Assembly (NCBI RefSeq): GCF_000165425.1
Contig: NW_001799624.1
Location: forward strand, 186,001 to 250,000
DNA: 64,000 bases
Direction of reading: 5' to 3'
Origin: Paramecium tetraurelia
Lineage: Eukaryota; Ciliophora; Oligohymenophorea; Peniculida; Parameciidae
The position numbers and the translations under genes are program-made. The stretch's first letter is position 1, and every line of letters starts with the position of its first letter. Under the pieces are notes generated by a model. It saw only the letters and a program-made list of their open reading frames with translations, was not told where the DNA came from and did not search any database. This document shows, piece by piece, positions 22,918-34,617 of this stretch.

Positions 22918-23605
22918 ATTTATTTAATATAATACTATTTATTAATTGTAATTATTATTAGTTAATAACTTATTTATATAGTTTTTTAGTTTAAATATAT
23001 AATGAATTTCATATTCAAAGTTAAAGGATTTTAATTCATAGAACTAAATTAATAAATTTGAATAACATAGTGTTACGTTTGGGTAATAAATTGAAATTGA
23101 CTCCATGACTTTTTTTATAATCTAATCTCTACTTCTCTATTTTATCAAACCTCTTCTCCTCATGCTAACCTTATAATATCATCCCCATTAACAACGACTA
23201 AAATATAGAAAATTGATAAAACATCAATCTTCTCACTTTCTAAATTGTTCTTTACTTTAAATATAGTATAATTAACAACTATTAATTAAGAACAAGTAAA
23301 TAGAATAGTTTCAATAAGAATTTAAATTAGATTTGCTCAATTAATATAAATTTAATTGATATTATTATTGTTGAAGAAGAAATTCCTACAATAAGTGGCA
23401 TTAACAAGATAATTTAAATATCCTGTATTTTATGAAGCCCATTTAACAATAGAGTGATACACATGTAATTTCAAAAATTGAGTAGATATTTTGTGTTCAT
23501 TCACATAAAAAATATACTGTTAATACAAATTTGTTCTCATTAATTCAAATTTGAATATTTATTAATGACAAGAATGTAATAACAAATGATGGATAAAAAT
23601 ATAAG
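22918..23605. other. AT-rich spacer, no supported gene
   Basis: About 690 bp. The first ~25 bp (ATTTATTTAATATAATACTA...) repeat the downstream flank of the other 5S copies. Beyond that I see no frame with a domain, no tRNA-like structure and no repeat array. Confidence 0.5.
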
Positions 23606-24242
23606 TCAATATCTAGTTTTAGTTTTAGGTTTGACGTTAGCAAATTGAGATAATTTTTTCAATTATTCTGGTTAAGATTACATCAAGTGATTCTTCTTAA
23701 TAGTTTCCCTGAGTAGTTTGCTTGATTTAGTTTCTACTGAAATCCTACTTTTGGCAGTGGATGGTCTGGATGTATATGCTTCTGCTTATTTTTTCTCAGC
23801 TACTGCACCATAATCATAGGCTAAAACATTTTTAATTGGAGAAGGAGTTCTTAAGATTAGATTTAACTTTATACTTATTTTTTCTACCAAAGACTTATAA
23901 TTTAGGAGTCTCAGTCATTCTTGGTTTACCCTAAACTACCTTTAATCTGATATCATGTGACTGTCTGAATTCTTAGAAATCTTTAGCAGTATACAAATTC
24001 TGTTTGATACTCATGATATTTGTTTTTTTGAAATCTTTTTCTGGTCTGATTTCATTTGATGCAAAATGCTACATGTGGCACAATACTTCTGCCAAAGTTT
24101 CCTCTTTTCCAGGAACAGTTCGAGTACCAAATGCGCAATTAGGAATTGGGTAGGTATTTGGTTTTGCCTTGCCAACATCATCTTTTACAATGAGTGGATT
24201 TGTTGAATACTTTTCCCAAGGGTATACAGTTTTATTTGACAT
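23606..24242 (-). CDS. CFAP77: Cilia and flagella associated protein 77
   Basis: Minus strand, ATG 24242 to TGA 23606-23608; one 25-nt intron leaves 203 aa. It reads MSNKTVYPWEKY, then STNPLIVKDDVGKAKPNTYP, IPNCAFGTRTVPGKEETLAE and RPEKDFKKTNIMSIKQNLYT, AKDFQEFRQSHDIRLKV. The series N-P-L-I-V-K, Y-P-x-P-x-x-x-F-G, D-F...N and the EFR...HDIR block match CFAP77, a microtubule inner protein of the ciliary doublet B-tubule. A Lys/Ser-rich tail follows. Assignment is from remembered family motifs; no alignment was run. It would be the second or third axonemal protein in this window. Confidence 0.78.
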
Positions 24243-24753
24243 GATGATTAATTATATTAATTACTATATTAAATAATAACTTATACAAAGATTCTTGATT
24301 AATATGTGTTGGAAACAATTGCGTATCAGTCGAATTGCTCGAATATAGACTATTAGGTTACTTTCCAAATATATATTCAAAGATAATATTTTATAATATA
24401 CTCTATAATTTTATCTATTTAATTCACGAAATAGATTCCTTAAAGATATATAAGTCCATCTAGATATAATATTATTAATTTATATTATAGTTTATGTTGG
24501 TTATAAATATCTCATAAGATAAATAATCTAAATGCATGATTATATAATATATAAAATAGATATCTAGTATAAAATGATTGTTAATCATGTTATAAATTCA
24601 ATTAGAAATTCTCAATAAATTTATAATACCTTATATCTTGGAATTTGATTATTCTCCATAAAACATTAAAACTATCTCATTATAACATCTTATCTTATCA
24701 TCGTATAAAATATAAACAAAACAATAATACTTTTATTAAATATATATTATATT
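24243..24753. other. AT-rich spacer, no supported gene
   Basis: About 510 bp between two minus-strand genes, so it should hold the CFAP77 promoter region on one side and the 3' flank of the next gene on the other. Only very AT-rich sequence is seen, with no conserved coding or RNA signal. Confidence 0.5.
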
Positions 24754-26083
24754 TCAATTACTTAATTACTAATATGCTTCTTCCTCATTTAAATAAACTA
24801 AATCTAATAAGCGATATATGTGTAAGCACCCTCCACCGAAATATTCATGTTCTTGACATGTACTTACATAAGTCCAAGGGCTTTTTTCATTAATATCAAA
24901 ATCATTGATACTCCCTCTTGATAATGATTAAAATAAGACATTTACTTGTGACCAAAATAGCAGAATGTGGTTTCTTTGGTTTAAAAATTAACTGAAAATA
25001 GTTCTTCACTTCCAATGGTCAAATGATTTCGATCAGGTCCGAATTACAAGGAGTACACTTATGAAAGGTTATCAACTTCCTTCACATATTCTTAGATTCC
25101 AATAGGTTTACGAATGTCAATAATATGCACACTTCCATCTAATGAACCACTGGCTATGTAATTTTCATCATGTTGACTCCAACTTACACAATGAATATCT
25201 TTTTTATGTACTTCATCTAGACTCCAACATTTTCCTCCATCCATTCTTTGATCCCAACATATGATTTGTCTATTTTAACAACAGGATACCAATTGATCGG
25301 TCTGAAATTTATTGAAGGACATATCGACAACTTCTGCTTAATGTCCAGTCAGGACAGTTCTTTTATCTAATTTAATTGAATCATTGCCACAAATATTGTT
25401 TAATTCTCTTTTGCTTGTGAAGATAGAACTTGTTGATAGACGGGTTTGATAATCATTGATATCCCACAATAAGATTTTACAATCCTTGCCTCCACTTCCT
25501 AGTTTGTATTCTTGAGACCAATCTAAAGCAGTTGAATGACCTTATTGAGAGTGACCCATCAAATAGATCTCAGGAATACCTGCATGTGGATCTTTGGGAT
25601 TTTGTTAATTTTTATGTTTGGTGACATCCCACACAAGTACATTGCTATTGTCACTCTTGGTAGCAATTAGTTTTTGAGTAGTATTGCATTTGATGATATT
25701 GACATCTCCTGGATGGACGATGATTTGGCGTATTTTTAGATGCGGGTTTTTATATAATTGCAATTACTGATACACGAAAGTGACTTGGTGATTGATGGAA
25801 TATTTCACTTGTGGAATGTCTAAATAATCATTCGCTATTTACCTACTGTAGCCACGATTAATTGACATGGTGTTTGTTTCCAGATATTGGTAACTTCATC
25901 ATAAATTCCATCTGTTTTGATGGCAAAATATACTTTTTGTCGAATGTATTCTTTGGATTCCTGTACGATGGGTCCCCATTTACAAGAGGTGACAGGCCAA
26001 TCAATATTGTTTTCATATGTGAAATCAGTAATGCAAGGGCCTATTTATCTCCATTTTTATTATTTAGGAGTTAAATAATTCAT
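24754..26083 (-). CDS. RBBP4/MSI1-type WD40 histone-binding protein
   Basis: Minus strand, ATG 26083 to TGA 24754-24756; introns of 23 and 29 nt leave 425 aa, matching the ~425 aa of RBBP4. The N terminus has FTYENNIDWPVTSCKWGP, equivalent to the family's histone H4-binding helix region, and QVKYSINHQVTF. Repeats include VHPGDVNIIKC, KLIATKSDNSNVLVWDVTKH, TALDWSQEYKLGSGGKDCKI, LSTSSIFTSKR, WDQRMDGGKCW, HCVSWSQHDENYIASGSLDG and HKGSINDFDINEKSPW. RBBP4-type proteins are histone chaperone subunits of CAF-1, HDAC, NURF and PRC2 complexes. The copy is clearly diverged; some WD positions are replaced. The last repeat is reached only after removing a 29-nt intron. Confidence 0.8.
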
Positions 26084-26286
26084 TTCTAATTTAATTATAA
26101 TACTAAAAAGTTCTATATTTATTAACTTTAATTAGAAATTTTCGGAATTTTCATGTTCAAATTCGTTTCTTACATTGAGTCTAAATATCATATTGAATTG
26201 TTAGTCCCTTCAAATTTGTCTGAATGGATGTGGAACATTTCTGTGACTTTTTCCAAGATTCCGAGATTCTTTATTGATTCTAAACT

Positions 26287-26726
26287 ATGAAAACAAATCA
26301 TTTCTTAAATCCTGTTGTATTTAATTTTTCAAGATTTTTTACAAAGGCAAATGAATTTTGTTTACAAAAGGAGTAAAAGATCATACATCAAAAGTTCTTC
26401 ATAAACCAAAAGACTTTTAGCAGAATTAGTCTTAATATAAGGGTTGAAGATTAAAAATGTATGAATTTCTATATTTGAAATCAGGCTGCTTAACGATTGA
26501 AGATTAAGTATGCAACTGCGAAATCGATCATCATCTATTACAAATAGAATGTGATCAAGCAATAAAAGATTTGCAAATCAGCAAAACGATGTTAGTATGC
26601 TTCCATAAAAAGTGCTATTTCTTATTCGATCGTATCAAAGATAGCTGGGAAGGAGGTTAATTCGAGAAGCATTCACTTCCTAAAGGTGGAAGTAACAAAA
26701 CAATGAATATATTATGTTATAAATGA
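26287..26726 (+). CDS. Hypothetical Cys-containing protein
   Basis: One 26-nt intron gives 137 aa from ATG 26287 to TGA 26724-26726. It begins MKTNHFLNPVVFNFSRFFTK and contains several cysteines (QKCCLTIEDQVCNCEIDHHL, TMLVCFHKKCYFLFDRIKDS), ending EKHSLPKGGSNKTMNILCYK. Cys spacing does not match a zinc-finger type I know. Another possible short exon begins at ATG 26153 (MFKFVSYIESKYH) but runs into TGA. Uncertain whether this is the whole gene. Function unknown. Confidence 0.5.
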
Positions 26727-27136
26727 TTGATTATTGTGGTAATGTTCTGCTGGAAGGAGTAGATGTTGATGTCACTCTGAATAGATGAATGTCTGATAAA
26801 TTGTAAATTATTTTACAGTTTTATTGGACAGAAATTTATATCTAAAAATAAATAGTATAAAACTGAAAATTCATAAGATACCCAATTAAAATTAGACTAG
26901 GCTACAAAACTAGTATATCGGGTTAGGAGATGAATCATGCATTTGACCATAAATCTCAAAATAATAAACTGAATTCAATGTAATAATTACTATAATTAAA
27001 TGTTTATAAAAATTTATTGTAATTAAACTTATCCCAATTGACATAAACTAAATTTTAGAGATAATTGTGACAGCAACACAAAACAATTCTTTTCGTTCTA
27101 TCTTTATATAACATTATTAAATTACATATTAATTTG
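26727..27136. other. Spacer, no supported gene
   Basis: About 410 bp ahead of the large + strand gene. A short frame after 26726 (MIDYCGNVLLEGVDVDVTLN) is open for only about 20 codons. It might be a further exon of the preceding gene, but no intron fits cleanly. Confidence 0.4.
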
Positions 27137-30100
27137 ATGGGTCATTGTACAAGTTAAATTTCACAAAACAAATCACCACAGAAATCTACAGGTAGGAAAT
27201 TTGGGATCGGAACTATGAAATTCAATAGTGAGTTATTTAATATTAGATTGAGCCACCCATCGAAGTCATGCCATCTTAAAATTGATGTCGGTGGATATTA
27301 TAAATGCGATACTCCCAAGCATTTTGATTTAGAAGGAAAACATGGTGTAAGATAGCTTAGTTATAATGATAGTGGAAGAGAAAAATAACACTGCAACTCG
27401 AAGCAACTGAAATGTAATTGAAGGAGAAATATTTGGTCTTCTTTCTCTATGAGGATGACAAGGAATTGGCATAATTGAAAATTGCCTTGTATGACATCAT
27501 TTCAGGCCCTCAATTCTTTGACTATCAAATGGGAAAGGGAAGAATCTCGTTTAATATGATTATGGCATAAATTCTCCAACTAGAGATAAATCCATAGGAG
27601 ATGATATGCACTATGAACACATGCATTTAAGAGAAACACTACATATTCAATTTGAAGTTGGTGACTCGCAAAATGCAATTCTTGTCTGAAAATTCGGAGA
27701 AATTCAATAACCCTGCCTATATAAGAGGTAGGAATGCATCCTACAATAACCTCTAAGATGAGTTGTTCAGAATACAATGGCTGAGCACTGACATGCCTAG
27801 ATTGATTGTGGAATTACCCATAAATGAGATCTCTAGTTCTTCATTGCAGGTGTGTGTTTGGAGTATAAATAAATCAACTGAGGATCTTACACCAACTAGA
27901 AAATCAGTCAAATCCTTAAATTATCATGTTGAAGCCATAGAACAAATCCTGTTTGCTGAATCTAACATTGCTTTGAATTATCTGTTGCAGAATCAGCAGG
28001 AATAGTTGGATGATCATAGTATTCATAGATGCAATTTAACAAAGGGATTGTGGTAAAGAGGGAATAAGATTGGACAGATGCAATCAGACTTTATGATTAA
28101 GATGCCTGTGTATATGAAACAATAGATGATTGGATTAAGAACAGAGAAGGGATGCACTATTGGAACTGGTATACTAGCCAATTAAAGTATAAAGGAAATT
28201 AGTGAAGTAGTTAGTTAGTTTGAAAAATTGAGCTAGGTAATGTTTAAATTATCAACAAACAATCAAGTTCCCCAAAAGCAGTAATTGATGGCTGAATTGC
28301 AGAACGCGGCTTAATAATTGTTAGTATCTGTAAGTAAGAGTGACAAAGATTCTCAATTGAGATAATTCTATTACAAGAGTTATGATGATTTGATGAAGGG
28401 ACAAGAGATTTTCATAAAAATTGCATAGAATCTCTTGAATTTTGTTGATAAAATAGAAGGTAATATTAGAGAGATCTATTACGAAATATTATAGATAGTA
28501 TGCACTAGGGGTGAATTAAGTTTAAGTTCAATGGGGTATTTTGATGATTGCAAATAATTGAACAAAAAACAATTGAAGTTTAAGAATCAAATCTGTTGTC
28601 ATTTTTAATAATTCCTGTACAATACATTAAATATGGCATTACAAAAGATATGTTTGAAAGCTATGTCTCCTAAAGAAAAGGCATTTGTTGACAAATTCTT
28701 GGCTAGTTCATTTTTTAAAGTTCCTGAATTTCGATAAGCAGTAGTTAATGCTCTTCAAAATCCTAATGATCCTGAATTGTCAGAATGGCGTGGCACTGAT
28801 TATTAATTAGATGATCCTGAGAATTTCAGAACTGAACAAATCACTGTATTATTTGATTGGTAAAGTTACTTCTATAATTATTTGCCCTCTAATTTAAATA
28901 TCAATGCCATATCAATGAATTCTGATGAAGAATGGCGTAGGATTATAGCAAAAAGAAACACAACCTTTTTCTTCTTTGTTTAAGCTCTTTGTTCACACAT
29001 CTAATTAAAAATCCAAAAAGACATCATCCCTTGGAAAGATATCCCTGGATATCGTAAGATTTTGAAAGCACTCTTATGTGAATTAAAAATAAGGGAATCC
29101 TATCCAGATGCTATGATAAATGCAATCACTTAAGTTGTTACTAATGGAGGACCATTAAATGTCATTATTATGATATTATTCAATAAAACTAAGTAGTTAT
29201 TTATGTGAATTAACAGCATATATTCAAGTGATAGAGTTGTTCAAGCCATGGATTTGATAAGTTAATGTATACAAAAATGTCAAATCATTCCCACCAATTT
29301 TGATTACACTTTCTTTTTAAATGGATTGAGAGTGGCAGTTACACAGAGCGAGAATGCCTATGTGATTGCCAAGAGTTTGCATCTGATTTATAATAACTAT
29401 CTGATATTCCCGTTGGAATTCAAGAAAGCTATTGTAGACTTCTTATTTGAAGCTCAATGTTATGAATTGTTTTTGCATTGGTCTAAGACTGTTAGAAGTG
29501 TGTACATCAGTTTACTCATATATCGTATCTATCATCTACATAGAAATAATAAAATTTAAATGATTGATGAAAATTAGTTTGACAAATAATACTTCCAAAT
29601 TACTAAACCTAAAAGATTGCAAAGTTACTATGAGAATAGAAAGGAAGAGACTTAATTGATGGTAAATCATTAATTATTTTTAGTTAGAGTGATTACATCT
29701 ATTTGAAATATTCAAGATTTATGATGAACATTGAGTCAGCCAAAGCCAAATTTATCACCAAATCTGTAACTAAAGAATTGCCGTTGATTTAAAGAATGAA
29801 AATGAAATTAGAACAGAAAGTCAAAGTGGAAGGCTCATTCAGAGATTTGGTTGCATGTGAAGAATAATCTAAAAACTAAAGTACTGATAAGGACAGAAGA
29901 ATTATGTATGAGAGGAAAATAGAATTCAGAAATCCAAACAATAAGAAAACCATAATCCTCAATGAACATAATATCAGATATCTTTCAACTGCTTTGATTG
30001 AATACAACGAGATGTAGAAACAATACACCAAATGGAGATAATAAAATATTGCTTCAGTTTAAGCTTCCATATAAGGAATGACGGATGAAGAAAAAGCAGC

Positions 30101-30176
30101 CAAACTCACTTAATTCCCAGTTCCTCAAATTAAACTCATGCAGACTTACGATATGAAGGAAGGCAAATAAGAATGA
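27137..30176 (+). CDS. Large protein with N-terminal C2-like domain
   Basis: Introns of 26, 36 and 26 nt give 983 aa. The first ~150 residues look like an NT-C2/C2 beta sandwich: RLSHPSKSCHLKIDVGGYYK, WKRKITLQLEATE, KYLVFFLYEDDKELAQLKIA, then GRISFNMIMAQILQLEI. The rest is mainly helical: LNFVDKIEGNIREIYYEILQ, KAMSPKEKAFVDKFLASSFF, TTFFFFVQALCSHIQLKIQK and a C-terminal part with YERKIEFRNPNNKKTIILNE. No catalytic motif is visible. C2 modules usually bind membranes or calcium; acidic calcium-binding loops are not obvious. The gene family is not recognised; a cytoskeletal or membrane adaptor is possible. All three introns are needed to keep the frame, which supports the structure. Confidence 0.65.
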
Positions 30177-30259
30177 TATTGTATTATGTTTCAACTAAGT
30201 TATTGATTAATATAATGTTTAACATTTTCATTGGACTTTTGGATTTCAAAAACCAAATG

Positions 30260-31499
30260 TCACTGCAATATAATATTATTATATTGCTTATTTGATTAAC
30301 TTAGATTTTACATCTAACTAGTCATCTCTAGTTTCGGTTAACATTGAATAAGCATCTGATATTAAAACATTTTAAATATATGACTAATATCTGCTAATGT
30401 ATACAATTATCCCATGGGATTCAAACTTCCCAAGCATCTCGGACACAATGGTTAGATACCAATTTGATTTTAGTTAAGTATTAATTGTTATTATAAGCCG
30501 AGCTATCCATATTCCTATAAAAACTTTTAGAAAGCCTAAAATTAATACTCCTATTATTAATATAACAATTCCTAAGGATTCTACTAACTTTCAACTCCTA
30601 TCTGCTCTTCTTTTATGCATACTTACTAAACTGCTGGGCTGTTTTGTTGGTCATTTATATCCACATTTTCTTATTTTACATTAATTTATGGTTCTGTCTT
30701 CTCCTTGGATCGAGTCATTCTTTCAAATATGTCTGATTTCACTGTTTTGAGCTAGGATTTCTTTATCTTAATCGAACTATTAATATATTTATAATGTTTA
30801 TTTTTCTTTTTCTTTTTATATTTAGTAATATTTAATGAATCTTAAGAATCTACCTATTGGTCATCATCGTCAGATTCCTCAAGATCCGATTGATATCTCC
30901 TTTTTAAATTGGCATAGAACCTATTCTTGACCATATTTTCCTATTTTATATGTAAAGGACATTACAGGCCGACCTTGCAAGAAAGTCGAGATGTAGCTCC
31001 ACTTAGTTCCAAATTTTTTGTAGAGTTTTAAGATTATTTTATCCTCCTCTTCAGTCCACTTCTCATTATTGATATGTCCTTGGAGTTAATTTAGATATCG
31101 TTCTCGAACTTATTTTCCAGTTCTCCAATTCATCACTGTACATATCTTGCTCCATCTCTTGCCGTACTTCTACACCAACTCTTTTAATTACTCATCTTCA
31201 TCTTGAGACCACAATTGTCTCGAAAGTGTCTTAAATCAAATAAATATTACATTATCTGGATGCAATTATTGCCATTTCATCATACACTCAAGAGGATTTG
31301 GTCCATTCAAAAATTTACTTATCAACTTCCAATTCCCTTATTGACAATCGTACTGGTCGTTCAGTTTCTCAACATCTTCAGCGGTCCAAACATATTTACA
31401 CTTTTTAGTTCATAAATCAAAACAAACCTCATAAATGCCTTCCTATTCTCCTCTCCTTTTCATCTAGCTGGATGCAGCGCTAATCTCAGAAGTAATCAT
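30260..31499 (-). CDS. Three-repeat MYB DNA-binding protein
   Basis: Minus strand, ATG 31499 to TGA 30260-30262; introns of 27, 21 and 25 nt leave 388 aa. Repeat 1 (degenerate): VWTAEDVEKLNDQYDCQQGN, WKLISKFL. Repeat 2: LWSQDEDEQLKELVQKYGKR, WSKICTVMNWRTGKQVRERY. Repeat 3: KWTEEEDKIILKLYKKFGTK, WSYISTFLQGRPENMVKNRF. Spaced tryptophans and the R-x-x-x-Q/M-V-R/K-x-R-F/Y recognition helices are the MYB signature. A basic stretch (YKKKKKNKHYKY) and a Gln-rich C-terminal region follow, ending CPRCLGSLNPMGQLYTLADI. Likely a nuclear transcription factor of the c-MYB/3R type. Two of the introns fall inside the DNA-binding region. A long + strand open frame over its tail is a shadow. Confidence 0.88.
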
Positions 31500-32606
31500 A
31501 TCGATTTTTTAAAATATTACATAAAATCAAGACTCAAAATCACATTTAATACTACAAAATGACTAACTAAATTTTATTCCTAATTAAATTCAATCTCTAT
31601 CTATTATACTGCAACTTGAAATCGAAATTTGTAAAAATACATTCACTTAAGTTTGTTAATAACAATTAATATAATCATAATATTAAAATCAAAAAAGAGA
31701 ATTATTAGATTCAAAATTAAAATTATTTATGTTAAATTAAAACTTCAACCCCATCCTTGAATAATTAACTCTTAAATCTTATTCATTCCTCTCTTCAATT
31801 GTTCCCTCACTCAAAATGCATTATAGATTTAATTGTGTTCCTTTACTCTCCAAGAATCACTTTGTTATTCGTGATTTTATTCCAAATTTAGAAATAATTG
31901 AAATCCATAATTATTTTTTAACTTACATTCTGTCCTTTCTCATTAAAATTAAACTATATATTTTATTACAACTTAAGCAACTAATTCATTTATTTGCTAT
32001 CATTATTATCATTTGATTAAGTCTTAATATGATGTAAAATAATAGAATAAGTTAGGCATCATAAAGAATAATTTAAATTATAACATGAACCACTATCATC
32101 TTGCTATTCATAATATTCTTCTTTATTAACAATAATTTAAATACACAGGACCCATGTTTTACGAATTGAAATATATATATTATAAATTTATTTTTTTATA
32201 ACAGCCCGACTTATCCGGGACTTTTAATATGATACATAGACTATGTTCCTTTGATCAAAATAGGCTTATATGTTAATTTTCAGTAATTCTTTTGAATGAC
32301 CATCAAAACTAATTCTTTTAAATTAAATGAATTCCTTTAATAAATATTAAATTTTACTCTTAGATCCCTTCATCTTTTAATCCATCTTTGAAGTATATTT
32401 ATTTGCCTATATATTTGATAATATTAAAGATATTCCTTAGCCTGGTTATTCAATATATTTCAAAATATATTATTAATATATAAATATAATATCATTTGAT
32501 TAAAAAAATATTTGGCCTAATCTAATTTAATTTTGAATATTAGTTTTAAAAAAGTAAGAGAGAGTAATCAATCCAAAAAGATCACATTTAAAATAATACC
32601 CAAAAT
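31500..32606. other. Gene-poor AT-rich stretch
   Basis: About 1.1 kb with frequent TGA in all frames, unlike the coding regions. A small GC-richer spot at 32206-32221 could fold as CCCG-ACTTATC-CGGG. I see no tRNA or snRNA that I can name. Confidence 0.45.
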
Positions 32607-32779
32607 ATGTAAGATCCGTAGTATATTATTCAGAATTAAGGGGTGTATAATAGCAATAACCCATAATTGAATTTCTTAAAGAAAAGCACTCTTTGTACAA
32701 AAATCAACCAATTAAGAATGATATGTATTTGAACAAGTAATAATAATAGTCTCTATTTTAGATAAAGAGTAATTTATGA
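32607..32779 (+). pseudogene. Possible decayed coding fragment
   Basis: From ATG 32607 a frame reads MQDPQYIIQNQGVYNSNNPQ then LNFLKK. It then continues sensibly only after a shift (HSLYKNQPIKNDMYLNKQQQ) to a TGA at 32777-32779. No short intron explains the shift. It could be a relic or an unresolved exon. Confidence 0.25.
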
Positions 32780-32980
32780 AATTTATTGTATGTAGTTTAA
32801 TCTGCTAAAAATACCTAACAAACATATAAATAAGAGTATATTGTATATATTATTTAAATAATATTTATTAATCAGATAGCAATAATTGAAATAAATTAGA
32901 GACTTTTTATCAATTTATAAATTAACATCAGCCAAGAATTGCATAATAATTTTTATTGCTATAAAATCCTGAAATCTTAA

Positions 32981-33323
32981 ATGAAACAAACTGAATATTG
33001 TCTTCTTATGTTACGCCCTTACAAGAAAGTGCCGACAGATAAGAAAAAGTAATTAGTTGAATTAGTATTTTAGAAAGATTGGAAAATAAAACAAGTTTTT
33101 ATTATTTTTATTTTAGGCTTCGACGCATCTTGGTATTAACTATGCTACAGCTAAGAATATAATTTTTAGATTCAGAAAGACCAATATTCAAAAATAACCT
33201 TATAAACTTCCAGAATCAAAGAGATGCCAGTACAAATTAATTGGATCATCTAACTCAAAGATAAAACTTGTATGCAGCTAGGGAGGAGTACTAAACTGTG
33301 ATTTAATCTCCAAGAATCCATGA
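32981..33323 (+). CDS. Small helix-turn-helix protein (copy A)
   Basis: One 22-nt intron (GTTTTTATTATTTTTATTTT...) gives 106 aa. The core reads VPTDKKKQLVELVFQKDWKI, then KQASTHLGINYATAKNIIFR and FRKTNI: three predicted helices with an L-G-I-N-Y turn, like the HTH in transposase N termini and homeodomain-like proteins. The C-terminal part is short, basic and beta-like (SSNSKIKLVCSQGGVLNC). No DDE or other catalytic part follows. A related gene lies at 37125-37412 on the other strand. Likely DNA-binding, perhaps derived from a mobile element; this is inference. Intact frame and intron suggest an active gene. Confidence 0.65.
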
Positions 33324-34617
33324 GTTCTAAATTTTATATTATAAATATAAACAACGAATCTTATCTCTAATAGTGTTAAATATATAACAATATTTGAAGA
33401 AAAGGGATATTTATAGACAAATCAACTTTAATCTTCTGATAGTTTGACTTTAATTGTTTGACAGCATTTTTAAATCATAGGTGACATTTGACAAGACTAG
33501 TAATATCTGTTTTTTGATGAATATTATTGATTCATCCTACTATTGAATACTTTTTCATTCATAAGGTGATAAGTTATATAATTAACTTAATTTCATAAAA
33601 ATCAAGATTCTAGTAACTCAAATTCATTATATAATAATTTTCTAGCCTAAAATTTAGAGAAATCACCATTGACTTTAAAAATTAAATCATATTTTTATAG
33701 TACTATTTATTGTGGAAAGAAGCTATGATTATTATTTGAATTCATAAGTTATAATTATTTACAAAATATTAATTATTAATTCTGATTTTATAAATAAAAG
33801 GATATTTACGAATTGGAGAATTTTAACAGAATTCCAAAATTGCAATAGTTTAAATTATGGATTCTAAACCTAATTTACACTTTTTTGAAGTTATTATGTC
33901 TGTGGGGAAATAAAAATGGTTAGGTGACAATTGTTTCTATTTGATATTCTTAAATGATTACCACCTTTCACATTTAACTAATATTAATTAATAGGATATC
34001 CTGTTTACTTTTTCATTTTATATCATCCTTACAAAGTTAAAATATTAAATTGAATCTCAATTACACCCTCTTTTGAGAATTATTCTGATTCAAATTAATA
34101 TAATTCATATTTGGACAAAGGTGAATTAGTATTATTTATTATTACTATTGATAATTGAATAAAATTAATCTCTGATTCTACTTTTACTTTTCACTTGACG
34201 AATTGGGCATCTTAAAGAGATTTTTAATGCCAATTCCTAATATTATAAGTAATTATGTTAATTATTAATTTTACCACTCTGATAACAAAAATATTTGATC
34301 TTATAAATATGAAAGCTAAATTACTATAAATTCTACTATCTTTCTTAAATATGTTCTAATTGAAATAAATTTAGCTGTTAATTTGGCTATCATTACCCTT
34401 TCTGCAATATCATCATGATTTTTGACTTAGTTTCTAATAATTAGTATAATGTTCAAAATAGTTCCTTGAATATAAAAATCATAAACAGCTGGTTGTTATT
34501 ATATGAATGTTATCAATGATGTTAGCTTAAATAGATTTATAGGTGCATGCTTTCATAGTTGTATATATATAGTTTACCCTCTCACATATAAATTAGAAAT
34601 TTTCATATTTTTATAAT
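33324..34617. other. Gene-poor AT-rich stretch
   Basis: About 1.3 kb with dense TGA in both strands and no frame that looks coding. Long for a Paramecium-type genome, where spacers are usually a few hundred bases or less. Parts may be eroded genes, but no homology is visible to me. Confidence 0.45.

Noticed and set aside
24645-24893. + strand 82-aa ORF
   Set aside because: Overlaps the end of the RBBP4-like gene on the other strand, low complexity, no domain.
30222-30748. + strand frame resembling a Derlin/rhomboid-like membrane protein
   Set aside because: The minus strand here is the uninterrupted tail of the MYB gene ending in TGA at 30260; the + frame lacks a start and true family motifs.
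32206-32221. Possible small RNA hairpin CCCG...CGGG
   Set aside because: Only four base pairs with a 7-nt loop and no flanking RNA-gene signals.
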